In this document: in pieces, positions 1 through 7,379 of the stretch
Layout: the number at the start of each line of letters is the position of its first letter
Position numbering within the stretch: the first letter of the stretch is position 1
Source of the DNA: Crocinitomix sp.
GTDB taxonomy: Bacteria; Bacteroidota; Bacteroidia; Flavobacteriales_D; Crocinitomicaceae
Direction of reading: 5' to 3'
NCBI GenBank assembly: GCA_020849935.1
Contig: JADZFJ010000085.1
Span: 1-14,394 of the forward strand
DNA: 14,394 nucleotides
The notes under the pieces: generated by a model
Seen by the model: only the letters and a program-made list of their open reading frames with translations
Databases searched by the model: none
What the model was told of the DNA's origin: nothing
Translations under genes and position numbers: made by a program

Positions 1-2
1 AC

Positions 3-122
3 CTAAAACGCACCATTTGGGCCGATATCGCAGGGTTTAACGTGGCAGTACATTACGTCCTAAACGGTCAAAAATTCGAGTTCGACATGATGCTCGACGC
101 CAATTTTTATCCGGTTAATTAA
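3..122 (+). CDS. C-terminal fragment of an unknown protein (5' end outside window)
   Basis: The window opens inside a reading frame that ends with TAA at 120-122 after 39 codons. The visible peptide ends in ...FEFDMMLDANFYPVN and has the alternating polar/hydrophobic pattern of beta strands (for example FNVAVHYVL followed by KFEFDMML). I do not recognise the family. The codons are richer in C and G at third positions (CTC, GAC, GCC, ATC) than the SUKH gene next to it, which argues that it is a real and perhaps well-expressed gene end rather than chance. The other two forward frames are closed by stops within the first 40 bases. Confidence 0.55.
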   Translation, partial: LKRTIWADIAGFNVAVHYVLNGQKFEFDMMLDANFYPVN

Positions 123-159
123 ATTGATCAGTTTGATTTTCTTCGTCGCTCCTCGCTGC

Positions 160-235
160 GCTGCGTAGGATATCCATCCTACGCCAAACTACAAATTAAG
201 CGATATTTATCGCCTTTGCAAATTAAAACTAATGC
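160..235. repeat. 76-bp direct repeat, copy 1 (with hairpin)
   Basis: This segment matches 871-946 without gaps at 68 of 76 positions, in the same orientation. It contains a perfect 8-bp stem, GCGTAGGA (163-170) and TCCTACGC (177-184), around the loop TATCCA. In the second copy the stem is degraded to one mismatch and one G-T pair. The two copies bracket the SUKH gene. This is most likely a dispersed palindromic repeat of this genome. Confidence 0.8.
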
Positions 236-290
236 GTGGCTGAAGAGTTCTATTAATCAAAGAGGTTTAAAGTTAGATGAACGTACCCTT

Positions 291-797
291 TTATTCTATT
301 ATAAATGATCCTCCTTCTATTCTAGTTGTTACGTCCAAAGGATCAGGCTTGAATAAACCATCAATAAAAGCACCAAAGGAATCACATACTTTGGAAATAT
401 TGGAATAGTCAGGCTGCCCTTCAAATTCCAAGTTATGATCCCAAAAATAAACACTATTTCCACCTATGTTTTCTTCACTTCCTAATTTTAAAAGGAAATG
501 ATTCCCTCCTGAATCACCCGCAAAAGGCAAATAATCCTTAGGAATTCTATTTCTCAAAGATGAAAGAACTGAATCAATATTCGTCCGATATTTTTCTTGT
601 CTGAGTCCGTAAAAATAATCGACATTATATAAATCTCCATCTACTCCCTTAAAGCATGATAAAATAGACCTCCCTCCATTTGTTGCGACAAGAGAACTCC
701 TAAACTCACTCGGTAAATTACCAAATTCATTTTCAATATCATTTAGTTTTTCTAAATTGACTGATCCGAATTCATTCGGTATTTCAACTTTCCACAT
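291..797 (-). CDS. SMI1/KNR4 (SUKH) family protein, likely immunity protein
   Basis: A complete 168-aa protein with the size and layout of single-domain SUKH proteins. The N-terminal part carries a helix followed by LPSEFRSSLVATNGG (about 28-42), the usual 'LP.ef..fl...NGG' signature. The middle holds LPFAGDSGGNHFLL (90-103), the conserved glycine-rich turn and strand, followed by VYFWDHN (116-122). The end has the closing helix CDSFGAFIDGL. SUKH domains are known mainly as immunity proteins that bind and neutralise toxins of contact-dependent and polymorphic toxin systems, and act in the cytoplasm; no signal peptide is present, which fits. No cognate toxin is visible in the window, so it is an orphan here and its partner cannot be named. 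It sits between two 76-bp repeats, which suggests an accessory gene. Family assignment is firm; the immunity role is inferred from the family. Confidence 0.8.
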   Translation of the reverse strand: MWKVEIPNEFGSVNLEKLNDIENEFGNLPSEFRSSLVATNGGRSILSCFKGVDGDLYNVDYFYGLRQEKYRTNIDSVLSSLRNRIPKDYLPFAGDSGGNHFLLKLGSEENIGGNSVYFWDHNLEFEGQPDYSNISKVCDSFGAFIDGLFKPDPLDVTTRIEGGSFIIE

Positions 798-870
798 GTA
801 TCTATTTATTGTCCCGATTCATTCCCTTCGCAACGGCCTATAACCCCTTGTACCATGCTACTTCTACTTC

Positions 871-946
871 GCTGCGTAGGATATCCATCATATGCCAAAC
901 CACTATTTAAGCTATATTGATCGCCTTTGCAAATCAAAACTAATGC
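871..946. repeat. 76-bp direct repeat, copy 2
   Basis: Ungapped match to 160-235 (68/76). The last seven bases overlap the stop codon and final codon of the CRTAC1-family gene that ends at 940. The palindromic core (874-895) is less perfect than in copy 1. Upstream of it, the reverse strand carries the promoter-proximal region of the SUKH gene. Confidence 0.8.
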
Positions 947-3189
947 TGATGCTTATGCGCCCCAGAAGCCTTTGCAAAAGCAATGTATTTATAAGAAACC
1001 TTTTCAACCGTCGATTTACCTTCGGTAATTCTAACCTTTTGGTTTGCTTTTAATTGGGTGAATTCTTGTTTTTCACTGTTTTGCCAATAAATAGTCAGTT
1101 TCTTAATCTCGGTAGCTTTACCCATTCCAAATTCTTCGTGCATACTTGAGGCGCCGAACGAACCACCCGTACCAACCATACGATACAATTTTTTTCCGTC
1201 ATTTAATTCAATTTCTAGACGAGTACCAATGGCATTTCGGTTGGTTTTCACCCCAACCAATTCAAGCACAAACCAATTATTTCCAAATCCCGGATTTTCA
1301 AAAAGCACGTTTGTAAAATCATCACCATCATAAGCACCGCCCATTACCGCATACACGTCTTGGTCGCCATCCTGATCCATGTCAGAAAACGAAACCCCGT
1401 GCCCTTTTTGAATATGGCCAAAACCACCAGCCGAAGTCACTTCTTCGAATTTTTTCCCGCCCACATTTCTAAACATTCTATTCGGAACCAAGGTGCTGTA
1501 TTCAGGCGATCCAGTTCCAATGTAAAAATCTAAAAAACCATCATTATCCAAATCTCCGAAATTAGAACCCATTCCGTACATGGTTTTCGAAATTCCATAA
1601 GCTGCTGTTCGATCGGTAAACGTTTCATCACCATTATTAATATACAAGCGAGGTTTGTCGGTTTTTACCTCTTTTCCTTCTAGTTCCGAAGCAAAATCAC
1701 CTCCCAAAGCAAATAAATCCGTTAAATCATACCCGCACACAAAAATATCTTGAAAACCATCATTATTTGCATCAAAAAACCAACAAGGAAAACTGTGATA
1801 AGGTTCTTGAACACCTGCTTTTTTACCAATCTCTTCAAATTGTCCGCCGTTATTTTTATACAATAAATTCATTCCTCGTGCATCCGAAATATACAAATCG
1901 GGCCAAGTGTCATTGTTAATGTCACCCCAAGCCACCCCTTTCACAAATTTGCTAATCCCACCTAAGCCATGTGCGGCAGAAACTTCAGAAAAAGTACCAT
2001 TGCCATTATTTTTATACAATTCGCAGGGTTGTGAGCTGGTTTCACTTTCATTTCCGATGAATAAATCTAAAAAACCATCCTTATTGAAATCAGCCCAAGC
2101 CCCAGTTTGGGTGGAGAAATACGATAAAATTCCAGCCGAGCGGGTGACATCATCAAAAGTACCATCACCATTATTTTTTAAGAGAGAATTTGGATGTTTA
2201 CCTCCGTCAGAAAGCCAACCACCACGTAAAATAAAGATATCTTCAAATCCGTCATTATTATAATCGGCGTGGGTGCAATTTAATCCGCCAGTTAAGCCTT
2301 GTAAACCAGCTTTGATTGTGGCGTCCTCGTAACTCCCTTTTCCATTATTAATAAAAAGTTTGGCTTGGTCCCTCATTTGACTCGAGGTTGCAAAAACATC
2401 CAAAAGCCCATCTTCATTAAAATCTTCCACACAAACTCCACCGGACAAACCGTTTTCGGCCAAACCAACATTCATGGCAATTTCCTCAAATCGCGGGAAA
2501 TTTTTTTGTTCCATGTTCCAATTTGGGTAAATAATTTTCTGATCCGCAGGTACTTTATCAGGATATTCGCCTAAGGTCATGTACGCAATATTAATCAACC
2601 ACTTATATTTATCTTGCGGCCGATGTTTTTGAATCAAGCTATATAATTCAATCGCTTTTCGCGAACCTTCTTCTAATTTATGAACAGCAGGATCATGCAA
2701 AGGAATAATACACGAAAAGGCGGTATGTGAATTTTGGCAATTTTCTTCTTCCCCCAAGCGTAAATAGGCCAAGGCCAATAATTCAAATACAGGGTAATAC
2801 AGATCAGACATGATTTCCTCGTAAGGTTTTTCAAATTTATTCAAGTAGGCTTCAAGTTCGTTAATACATTGTCTGTTTTCGCCGGCGAACAATAATTCAG
2901 AACAATAGCTGTAAAAAATGAGGTTGTAATTTTCGGGGGCCACTGTTTCTAGTTCGGTCTTATACAAAGCAGCACGTTCGGTATTCCAGTTAAAATAAAC
3001 TTTTGGGTCGCCGTTGGTAATTAACCCGCGCAATTCATCCACCATTTGTTTTGTTTCAGCCGTTTGAACTTGTTCGGTACCGCTGGTTTCAGCAGTTGTG
3101 GTTGCATCGGCAGGTTTGTCCGATTCTGATCCACAACGCGTAAAAAGAACCAACGCAAAAAATAAAATGAAGATAGATTTTAGTTTCAT
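940..3189 (-). CDS. CRTAC1-family surface lipoprotein (FG-GAP/VCBS repeats plus ASPIC/UnbV domain)
   Basis: A complete 749-aa protein. Residues 1-19 form a lipoprotein signal with lipobox LFTRC (Cys19), followed by a Thr/Ser/Glu-rich linker typical of exported Bacteroidota lipoproteins. Residues about 45-215 are helical (TPR-like) and include the conserved CIIPLHDPAVH segment (160-170) seen in CRTAC1-type proteins. From about 250 to 635 run FG-GAP/VCBS propeller repeats with seven Asp-rich calcium-type motifs: DFNEDGLLD, DYNNDGFED, DFNKDGFLD, DINNDTWPD, DANNDGFQD, DLDNDGFLD and DMDQDGDQD. Residues about 637-724 are the ASPIC/UnbV domain. The tail is His-rich (HKHQH). The likely role is a calcium-stabilised beta-propeller on the cell surface that binds proteins or glycans; the substrate is unknown. 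The gene is divergent from the LVIVD gene across a 109-bp gap, so the two may share a control region. Family is secure, function is not. Confidence 0.9.
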   Translation of the reverse strand: MKLKSIFILFFALVLFTRCGSESDKPADATTTAETSGTEQVQTAETKQMVDELRGLITNGDPKVYFNWNTERAALYKTELETVAPENYNLIFYSYCSELLFAGENRQCINELEAYLNKFEKPYEEIMSDLYYPVFELLALAYLRLGEEENCQNSHTAFSCIIPLHDPAVHKLEEGSRKAIELYSLIQKHRPQDKYKWLINIAYMTLGEYPDKVPADQKIIYPNWNMEQKNFPRFEEIAMNVGLAENGLSGGVCVEDFNEDGLLDVFATSSQMRDQAKLFINNGKGSYEDATIKAGLQGLTGGLNCTHADYNNDGFEDIFILRGGWLSDGGKHPNSLLKNNGDGTFDDVTRSAGILSYFSTQTGAWADFNKDGFLDLFIGNESETSSQPCELYKNNGNGTFSEVSAAHGLGGISKFVKGVAWGDINNDTWPDLYISDARGMNLLYKNNGGQFEEIGKKAGVQEPYHSFPCWFFDANNDGFQDIFVCGYDLTDLFALGGDFASELEGKEVKTDKPRLYINNGDETFTDRTAAYGISKTMYGMGSNFGDLDNDGFLDFYIGTGSPEYSTLVPNRMFRNVGGKKFEEVTSAGGFGHIQKGHGVSFSDMDQDGDQDVYAVMGGAYDGDDFTNVLFENPGFGNNWFVLELVGVKTNRNAIGTRLEIELNDGKKLYRMVGTGGSFGASSMHEEFGMGKATEIKKLTIYWQNSEKQEFTQLKANQKVRITEGKSTVEKVSYKYIAFAKASGAHKHQH

Positions 3190-3298
3190 AGTAAAGTAAA
3201 ATTACAAAAAAAATCTTCACTGCATGCAACCAAATCAAACCCTGCTTCATCAATGATAAAAAACGCTGACTGCTACAAATAAATTAAAAAATAATACA

Positions 3299-4546
3299 AT
3301 GAGAAACACCACATTATTTTTAGCGATTGTTCTCCTTTTAGGAGCTTGTAAAGATAAAATGTATCAAAAGTACCTTGCAAATGTCCCTGTGTATACTTCG
3401 TATGAAACATTTCGTAGTTCGGGAGGATTTGAAAGTCCGAGGGCGATTGATAAAATGGGAAATATTTATTTTAAAGACAATTATCTTTTTGTCGTTGAGC
3501 CAGATAATGGAATTCATTTTATTGATAATGCCAATCCTTCCGCACCAATTCAAAAAGGATTTTTAAATGTTTGGGGCGCAGGAAACATGGCCATCAAAGG
3601 AAATTATTTGTATGTGAACAGTTATATTGATTTGTTGGTGTATGACATAGCTTCGATGGAAAATCCAACTTTAACCCGTCGAATGGAGGATGTATTTCCA
3701 ACTGCTTTGCCCACTTCGAACAGCGATTATCCTTATGCAGCAATTGACAAAAGCAAAGGAGTCGTTACTTCATGGATTGTCGAAGAGGTAAACGAAGAAG
3801 TAACACCATACTCCCCAAGTTATTTTGAGGATGGCGGCATTGTCGCATTTAATGAAACCTCTGGGGCTCCATCTATTTCAGCTACAGGAATTGCTGGGTC
3901 AATCAGTTTGTTCACCATTGTGGGAGATTATTTATATGTCATGGAAGAAGGAAATTTATTACATCCTTTTGACCTTACCAATCCAGCTTCGCCAGTGACG
4001 CATGAACGTGTGAATGTTTGGGGAACAGAAGTAGAAACTCTTTTTCCATACCAAGATTATTTATTTATGGGGACACCTTCAGGAATTCAAATTTTTGGTA
4101 CCACTAATCCAAAATCACCGAATCATTTGTCCACTTTCGATCACGGTCGTGGCTGCGACCCGGTGGTGGTGAAAGACGATTATGCTTATGTGACTGTGCG
4201 TTCAGGTGGCGCATGTGGCGGGGTAATCAATCAATTGGACGTGATTAATGTTTCAAATAAATCAAATCCAACCTTGATAAGTTCTTTTGAAATGACCAAT
4301 CCACATGGGTTAGGGATTGACGATAATTTACTCTTTATTTGCGATGGTGCTGCTGGCTTAAAGGTTTTTGACGCCACCAACCCAAGCGAAAGTGGCAATC
4401 ATTTATTGTATTCATTTCCTTCTGTTCAAGTTACCGATATCATTCCATTTAATAATGTGGCGATGGTGATTGGTACGGATGGAATTTATCAATACGACTA
4501 TTCGGTACCAGGAGAATTTAATTTATTAAGTGTCATTTCTTTCTAA
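3299..4546 (+). CDS. LVIVD-repeat lipoprotein (predicted beta-propeller)
   Basis: A complete 415-aa protein. The signal peptide ends in lipobox LLGAC (Cys17). The rest is a series of repeated strands of the form 'nyLYV...(g)l.vyDi.np.sP', for example NYLFVVEPDNGIHFID, NYLYVNSYIDLLVYDI, DYLYVMEEGNLLHPFDL, DYLFMGTPSGIQIF, DYAYVTVRSGG and NLLFICDGAAGLKVFDAT. This is the LVIVD repeat pattern, which folds as a beta-propeller. It should be anchored in the outer membrane or face the periplasm. A Cys-bearing loop (GGACGG, encoded near 4207-4222) interrupts one blade. The start ATG follows an A-rich stretch typical of Bacteroidota. The next gene starts 9 bp after its stop, so the two are almost surely co-transcribed. 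The ligand is unknown. LVIVD genes next to sigma/outer-membrane genes are, from memory, a recurring neighbourhood in this phylum. Confidence 0.85.
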   Translation: MRNTTLFLAIVLLLGACKDKMYQKYLANVPVYTSYETFRSSGGFESPRAIDKMGNIYFKDNYLFVVEPDNGIHFIDNANPSAPIQKGFLNVWGAGNMAIKGNYLYVNSYIDLLVYDIASMENPTLTRRMEDVFPTALPTSNSDYPYAAIDKSKGVVTSWIVEEVNEEVTPYSPSYFEDGGIVAFNETSGAPSISATGIAGSISLFTIVGDYLYVMEEGNLLHPFDLTNPASPVTHERVNVWGTEVETLFPYQDYLFMGTPSGIQIFGTTNPKSPNHLSTFDHGRGCDPVVVKDDYAYVTVRSGGACGGVINQLDVINVSNKSNPTLISSFEMTNPHGLGIDDNLLFICDGAAGLKVFDATNPSESGNHLLYSFPSVQVTDIIPFNNVAMVIGTDGIYQYDYSVPGEFNLLSVISF

Positions 4547-4555
4547 AAAACACGT

Positions 4556-5140
4556 ATGAAATTTCAACTAAAAAACATCCTTTGCCTAGCGATAACCTTG
4601 TTTTTATCAACATTAGGCAATGCACAAAATAGTACAGAGGAACTAAATGAAGAACTTCCGATTGGTTCAGATAAATCCGTGGTCAGCGGTTTTTACAATC
4701 GGTTTGACGTTGGAATTTTGGGAGGTAGCGCAGCCTCCCGATCTTTCAACATTGTCAATGGTTATCGAATTAATGCACATTGGAGTGCTGGGCTAGGATT
4801 AGGAGTCGAAGAATTTTATTGGAACCGATACATCCCTACTTATCTTGAAGGAAATTATAATCTCTTAAAAAAATCCACCACACCTTGGTTGAGTGTGATG
4901 GCGGGTTATGAAATTCCAACCGTAAGTTCCAATGGCGCCAACCGCGGCGGATTTACTTATGGAGGAAAAGTAGGTTTTAGTTATTTTATTGGAAAACATA
5001 TCGGAATCACTACATCCATCGGTTATCGATATGCGCATTTGCAAGCCGAAACATTTTGGACAGGTTGGGATTTGCCGCCAATAACAACGGTGACAGATAT
5101 TAACCGATACGAATTTCGGTTTGGGATGATATTTAAATAA
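4556..5140 (+). CDS. Small outer-membrane beta-barrel protein
   Basis: A complete 194-aa protein starting 9 bp after the LVIVD gene. Residues 1-23 are a signal peptide ending in GNA-Q. The mature part shows amphipathic strands with Gly and aromatic residues (RFDVGILGG, WSAGLGLGVEEFYW, PWLSVMAGYEIP, FTYGGKVGFSYFIG, IGITTSIGYRYAH) and ends YEFRFGMIFK, the aromatic-rich last strand expected of an outer-membrane barrel. The length suits an 8-strand barrel. It resembles the broad Bacteroidota 'outer membrane protein beta-barrel' group (PorT/OmpW-like), but I cannot name a closer family. It probably partners the LVIVD lipoprotein. A stem-loop follows 20 bp after the stop. Confidence 0.75.
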   Translation: MKFQLKNILCLAITLFLSTLGNAQNSTEELNEELPIGSDKSVVSGFYNRFDVGILGGSAASRSFNIVNGYRINAHWSAGLGLGVEEFYWNRYIPTYLEGNYNLLKKSTTPWLSVMAGYEIPTVSSNGANRGGFTYGGKVGFSYFIGKHIGITTSIGYRYAHLQAETFWTGWDLPPITTVTDINRYEFRFGMIFK

Positions 5141-5160
5141 GTAAATTTAGGGTTATAAAA

Positions 5161-5192
5161 GCAGAGAATTACGTTCGAAAGTAATTCTCTGC
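5161..5192 (+). promoter_or_regulatory. Perfect 12-bp stem-loop between OM barrel and sigma genes
   Basis: GCAGAGAATTAC (5161-5172) pairs perfectly with GTAATTCTCTGC (5181-5192) around the 8-nt loop GTTCGAAA. On the plus strand it is not followed by a T-run, only TATATGTT, while on the minus strand it is followed by TTTT. It lies 20 bp after the barrel gene and 29 bp before the proposed sigma start. It may be an intercistronic terminator or processing stem, or a leader structure controlling the sigma gene. No convincing promoter fits between it and 5222. Confidence 0.7.
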
Positions 5193-5221
5193 TATATGTT
5201 AACTTTCTAAAAACAAACAAG

Positions 5222-5806
5222 ATTTTAAAAGAAGAGACATATTCTGACCAAGAATTAATTCGAGCCTGTATTGATAAAAATCGGCAGGCTCAGAAGGTAT
5301 TATACACAAAATATGTCCAGTTAATAAAAGGGGTGTGTATGCGATACGCCGCTAATGAGGAGGAAGCGGAAGATTTGGTACAAGAAACATTTATTCAAGC
5401 TTTTAATAAGATTGATACGTTTAAAGGCGATGGCGCTTTGGGCGGTTGGATGCGAAAAATTGCCGTGAATAAATCCTTGGAACAATACCGAAAAAATAAA
5501 TCCTTGCAAAATACAAAAGAAGGATTGATTCTTTCCATTGACAATTCGCCCGCTGATTTTGGGGTGATTGAGCAATTAAGTTTAGCAGATTTGTTGGCAA
5601 TGATTCAACGCTTGCCAATTGGTTTTAGGACGGTATTTAACTTGTATGCAGTAGAGGGTTTTACTCACCAAGAAATTGCAGAAAATTTGGGAATAGCCGA
5701 AGGCACTTCTAAATCGCAATACAGCAGAGCAAAACAACAATTGGTGTCGTGGATAGAAGAGGAGAAGATGAATGAAATTAAAAGATTAGCACATGCAAAG
5801 AGATGA
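5222..5806 (+). CDS. ECF-type RNA polymerase sigma factor, probable ATT start
   Basis: An ECF sigma-70 factor of 194 aa if initiated at ATT 5222. From that start, residues about 10-42 (ELIRACIDKNRQAQ...VCMRYA) are region 2.1. EEEAEDLVQETFIQAFNKI is region 2.2, and GWMRKIAVNKSLEQYRK covers regions 2.3-2.4. After a linker, region 4 runs from RLPIGFRTVFNLY through the helix-turn-helix HQEIAENLGIAEGTSKSQYSRAK. A GTG at 5333 would delete region 2.1, so the start must lie upstream. The frame is open back to TAA 5156-5158 but holds no ATG, GTG or TTG before 5333. ATT at 5222 follows the A-rich AAAAACAAACAAG, like other starts here. The stop overlaps the next gene by 14 nt, which implies translational coupling to its membrane partner. 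It probably drives envelope genes, perhaps its own operon. Confidence 0.85.
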   Translation: MLKEETYSDQELIRACIDKNRQAQKVLYTKYVQLIKGVCMRYAANEEEAEDLVQETFIQAFNKIDTFKGDGALGGWMRKIAVNKSLEQYRKNKSLQNTKEGLILSIDNSPADFGVIEQLSLADLLAMIQRLPIGFRTVFNLYAVEGFTHQEIAENLGIAEGTSKSQYSRAKQQLVSWIEEEKMNEIKRLAHAKR

Positions 5807-7082
5807 GCAAAGAGGCGCTTTAGGCGATAGATTTGAAAGTTTTGGCGCTGAACCTTCGGCTGGTTTATGGGATTCTATTGCGGATTCGTTAGATCAGAAA
5901 AAAAGGCGTAAAGCAATTATTTGGTGGTGGTTAGGGAGTGGAATCGCCGCCATTGGCATCCTTTTTATTTTGTTCGTTCAACCAACAAAAGCAAATTTTG
6001 ATCAAACAGGTGACCATGCACGTTTGGTTTCCGATTCATCTCACCAAGATCAACAGTTATCCTTAGAAGCACCAACACGAACAAAAAAATTAACTGCGAA
6101 TAAATTAAATGCGAGCAATTTGAAATCACCTCAAAATAAGGTTTCATCTTTCGCAGCAAATCAAGGATCAGCTCCTAAATTGGATCCGAATAACCAACCA
6201 AACGGGCTTGGAACGAATCCTCCAAATCGCCCTGACATTGAAATTGGGAATGCAGTTACCATGGAGCAACAAACGATTGAGAAGGTGTCAAGAATTCCTT
6301 TGGTGGAGGTGGAAGAATTGTTAATTCCCAAAATGAATCCCGAGTTAATTATTGGAGATGTGGCCGAATTAGATCAGCATAAATGGGAACTAGGTTTTGG
6401 GGTGAGTACTTGGACGGTGTCAAATAGATTATTATCAGACATAAATTATCAAAACAATAATTCCGAATTAATTGTCGATTATGGAGTAGGGACAGCAGAT
6501 GTGCCAGAGATTTCCACCGATTTATTTGTAAAAGCCAATCGCCCACTTGGGTTTAATTTTTACGCGGGCTATCGTGTTCGTCCTCATTTGCGCATTACAT
6601 CTGGTTTACAATATGAAACCACAAATTATAGCATTCGCGATTCAGAAAACAAGGTCTATGATGCTGGGGCGTTTCAAGTGTATAACGAACTTTCGGTGGA
6701 TCAAAATTTGTATTATCGTCCAACCAAAATCACTTCAGTTTCAGTTCCTATAGGACTTGATTGGGATTTTTTCGGAACGCGGAGGATGAGGTTTGGAACA
6801 GGGTTGAGTATTTTGAATGAATTTCCAATCCTAGAAAAAAGTCCTACCGTTTCAGCTTTATCGTTTGATGGTGAGACAGTACCCACAAAAGCGAGGATTT
6901 CGGGTTACCATTTTGGTACTGGGATCAATCTCATTGCCTCTTATTTTTTAACCGAGCGATTCCGAATTCAATTAAACCCAGGCATAAGAGGGTATTGGTT
7001 TCAAAAAACAAATGCCTCTGATTTGATTCCGCATCGACGCTTGTGGTATGGCGGTTCGGTGAATTTGATTTGGAAGATTTAA
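5793..7082 (+). CDS. Sigma-linked membrane protein: cytoplasmic head, one TM helix, linker, beta-barrel-like C-terminus
   Basis: A complete 429-aa protein whose ATG lies inside the last 14 nt of the sigma gene. Residues 1-40 are a charged cytoplasmic head with FESFGAEPSAGLWDSIADSL followed by DQKKRRK, a motif I associate with Bacteroidota proteins encoded next to ECF sigma genes. Residues 41-62 (starting AIIWWWLG) are a transmembrane helix without a signal-peptidase site. Residues about 65-195 are low-complexity, rich in Asn, Gln, Pro and Lys. From about 198 to the end, strands such as WELGFGVSTWTV, FNFYAGYRV, LRITSGLQYETT, SVPIGLDWDFF and GGSVNLIWKI look like an outer-membrane barrel. The positive-inside rule places the head in the cytoplasm. 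It is probably the anti-sigma or sensor partner of the sigma factor. It has no zinc-binding anti-sigma (HxxxCxxC) or FecR motif. Confidence 0.75.
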   Translation: MQRDEQRGALGDRFESFGAEPSAGLWDSIADSLDQKKRRKAIIWWWLGSGIAAIGILFILFVQPTKANFDQTGDHARLVSDSSHQDQQLSLEAPTRTKKLTANKLNASNLKSPQNKVSSFAANQGSAPKLDPNNQPNGLGTNPPNRPDIEIGNAVTMEQQTIEKVSRIPLVEVEELLIPKMNPELIIGDVAELDQHKWELGFGVSTWTVSNRLLSDINYQNNNSELIVDYGVGTADVPEISTDLFVKANRPLGFNFYAGYRVRPHLRITSGLQYETTNYSIRDSENKVYDAGAFQVYNELSVDQNLYYRPTKITSVSVPIGLDWDFFGTRRMRFGTGLSILNEFPILEKSPTVSALSFDGETVPTKARISGYHFGTGINLIASYFLTERFRIQLNPGIRGYWFQKTNASDLIPHRRLWYGGSVNLIWKI

Positions 7083-7112
7083 CACCAACGAAAAGTTCAA
7101 AAAAAATCTTAA

Positions 7113-7367
7113 AAGAAGCCTAAAGTAGGAAAGGCATTAAAAATAAAATGGCGATATTTAGCATCCAAAAAGTTCAAAGTAATGGCAAAAAAAAGTATCA
7201 AATCGGCAAAAACATTTGACGAACTTCTAGCGCTAAAATATGGTAAAATTGGATCAGCCAAACGCGATGAGTTTGAAGTGAAGGCGCAAAGTTTTATAAA
7301 TAGCGAACTCTCGAAAGAATCAAGGAAATAGGCAAATATGGTTTAGGATGAATTGGCTAAAAGTACA
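7113..7367 (+). pseudogene. Decayed higBA-type toxin-antitoxin remnant
   Basis: One frame reads KKPKVGKALKIKWRY from 7113, resembling the C-terminus of HigB/RelE-like toxins ('TPK.EI.KALKIK..Y'). It then runs into ATG 7182 and a 49-aa peptide with TFDELLALKYGKIGSAKRDE and AQSFINSELSKESRK, the pre-HTH region of Bacteroidota HigA-type XRE antitoxins. TAG (7329-7331) interrupts it, after which the same frame continues ANMV, TAG (7344-7346), DELAKST. This fits the expected 'KEARK-E-ANMT-Q-EELAKKT' start of the helix-turn-helix with two sense codons turned into stops. The rest of the HTH is absent and most of the toxin is gone. The family match is from memory of the motif pattern. A short functional 49-aa protein is an alternative but unlikely. 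Confidence 0.65.
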
Positions 7368-7379
7368 TTTCAACCTATT

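Noticed and set aside
798..870. Possible integron attC-like sequence (CAACGGCCTATAAC) next to the SUKH gene
   Set aside because: The core does not match GTTRRRY/RYYYAAC pairs properly, and no second site or integrase is present.
3190..3298. Divergent promoters for the CRTAC1-family and LVIVD genes
   Set aside because: Promoters must exist here, but no TTG / TAnnTTTG pair with proper spacing could be placed on either strand.
5161..5192. Standard rho-independent terminator
   Set aside because: The stem is perfect but the plus strand lacks a T-run after it, so I list it as a regulatory stem-loop rather than a terminator.
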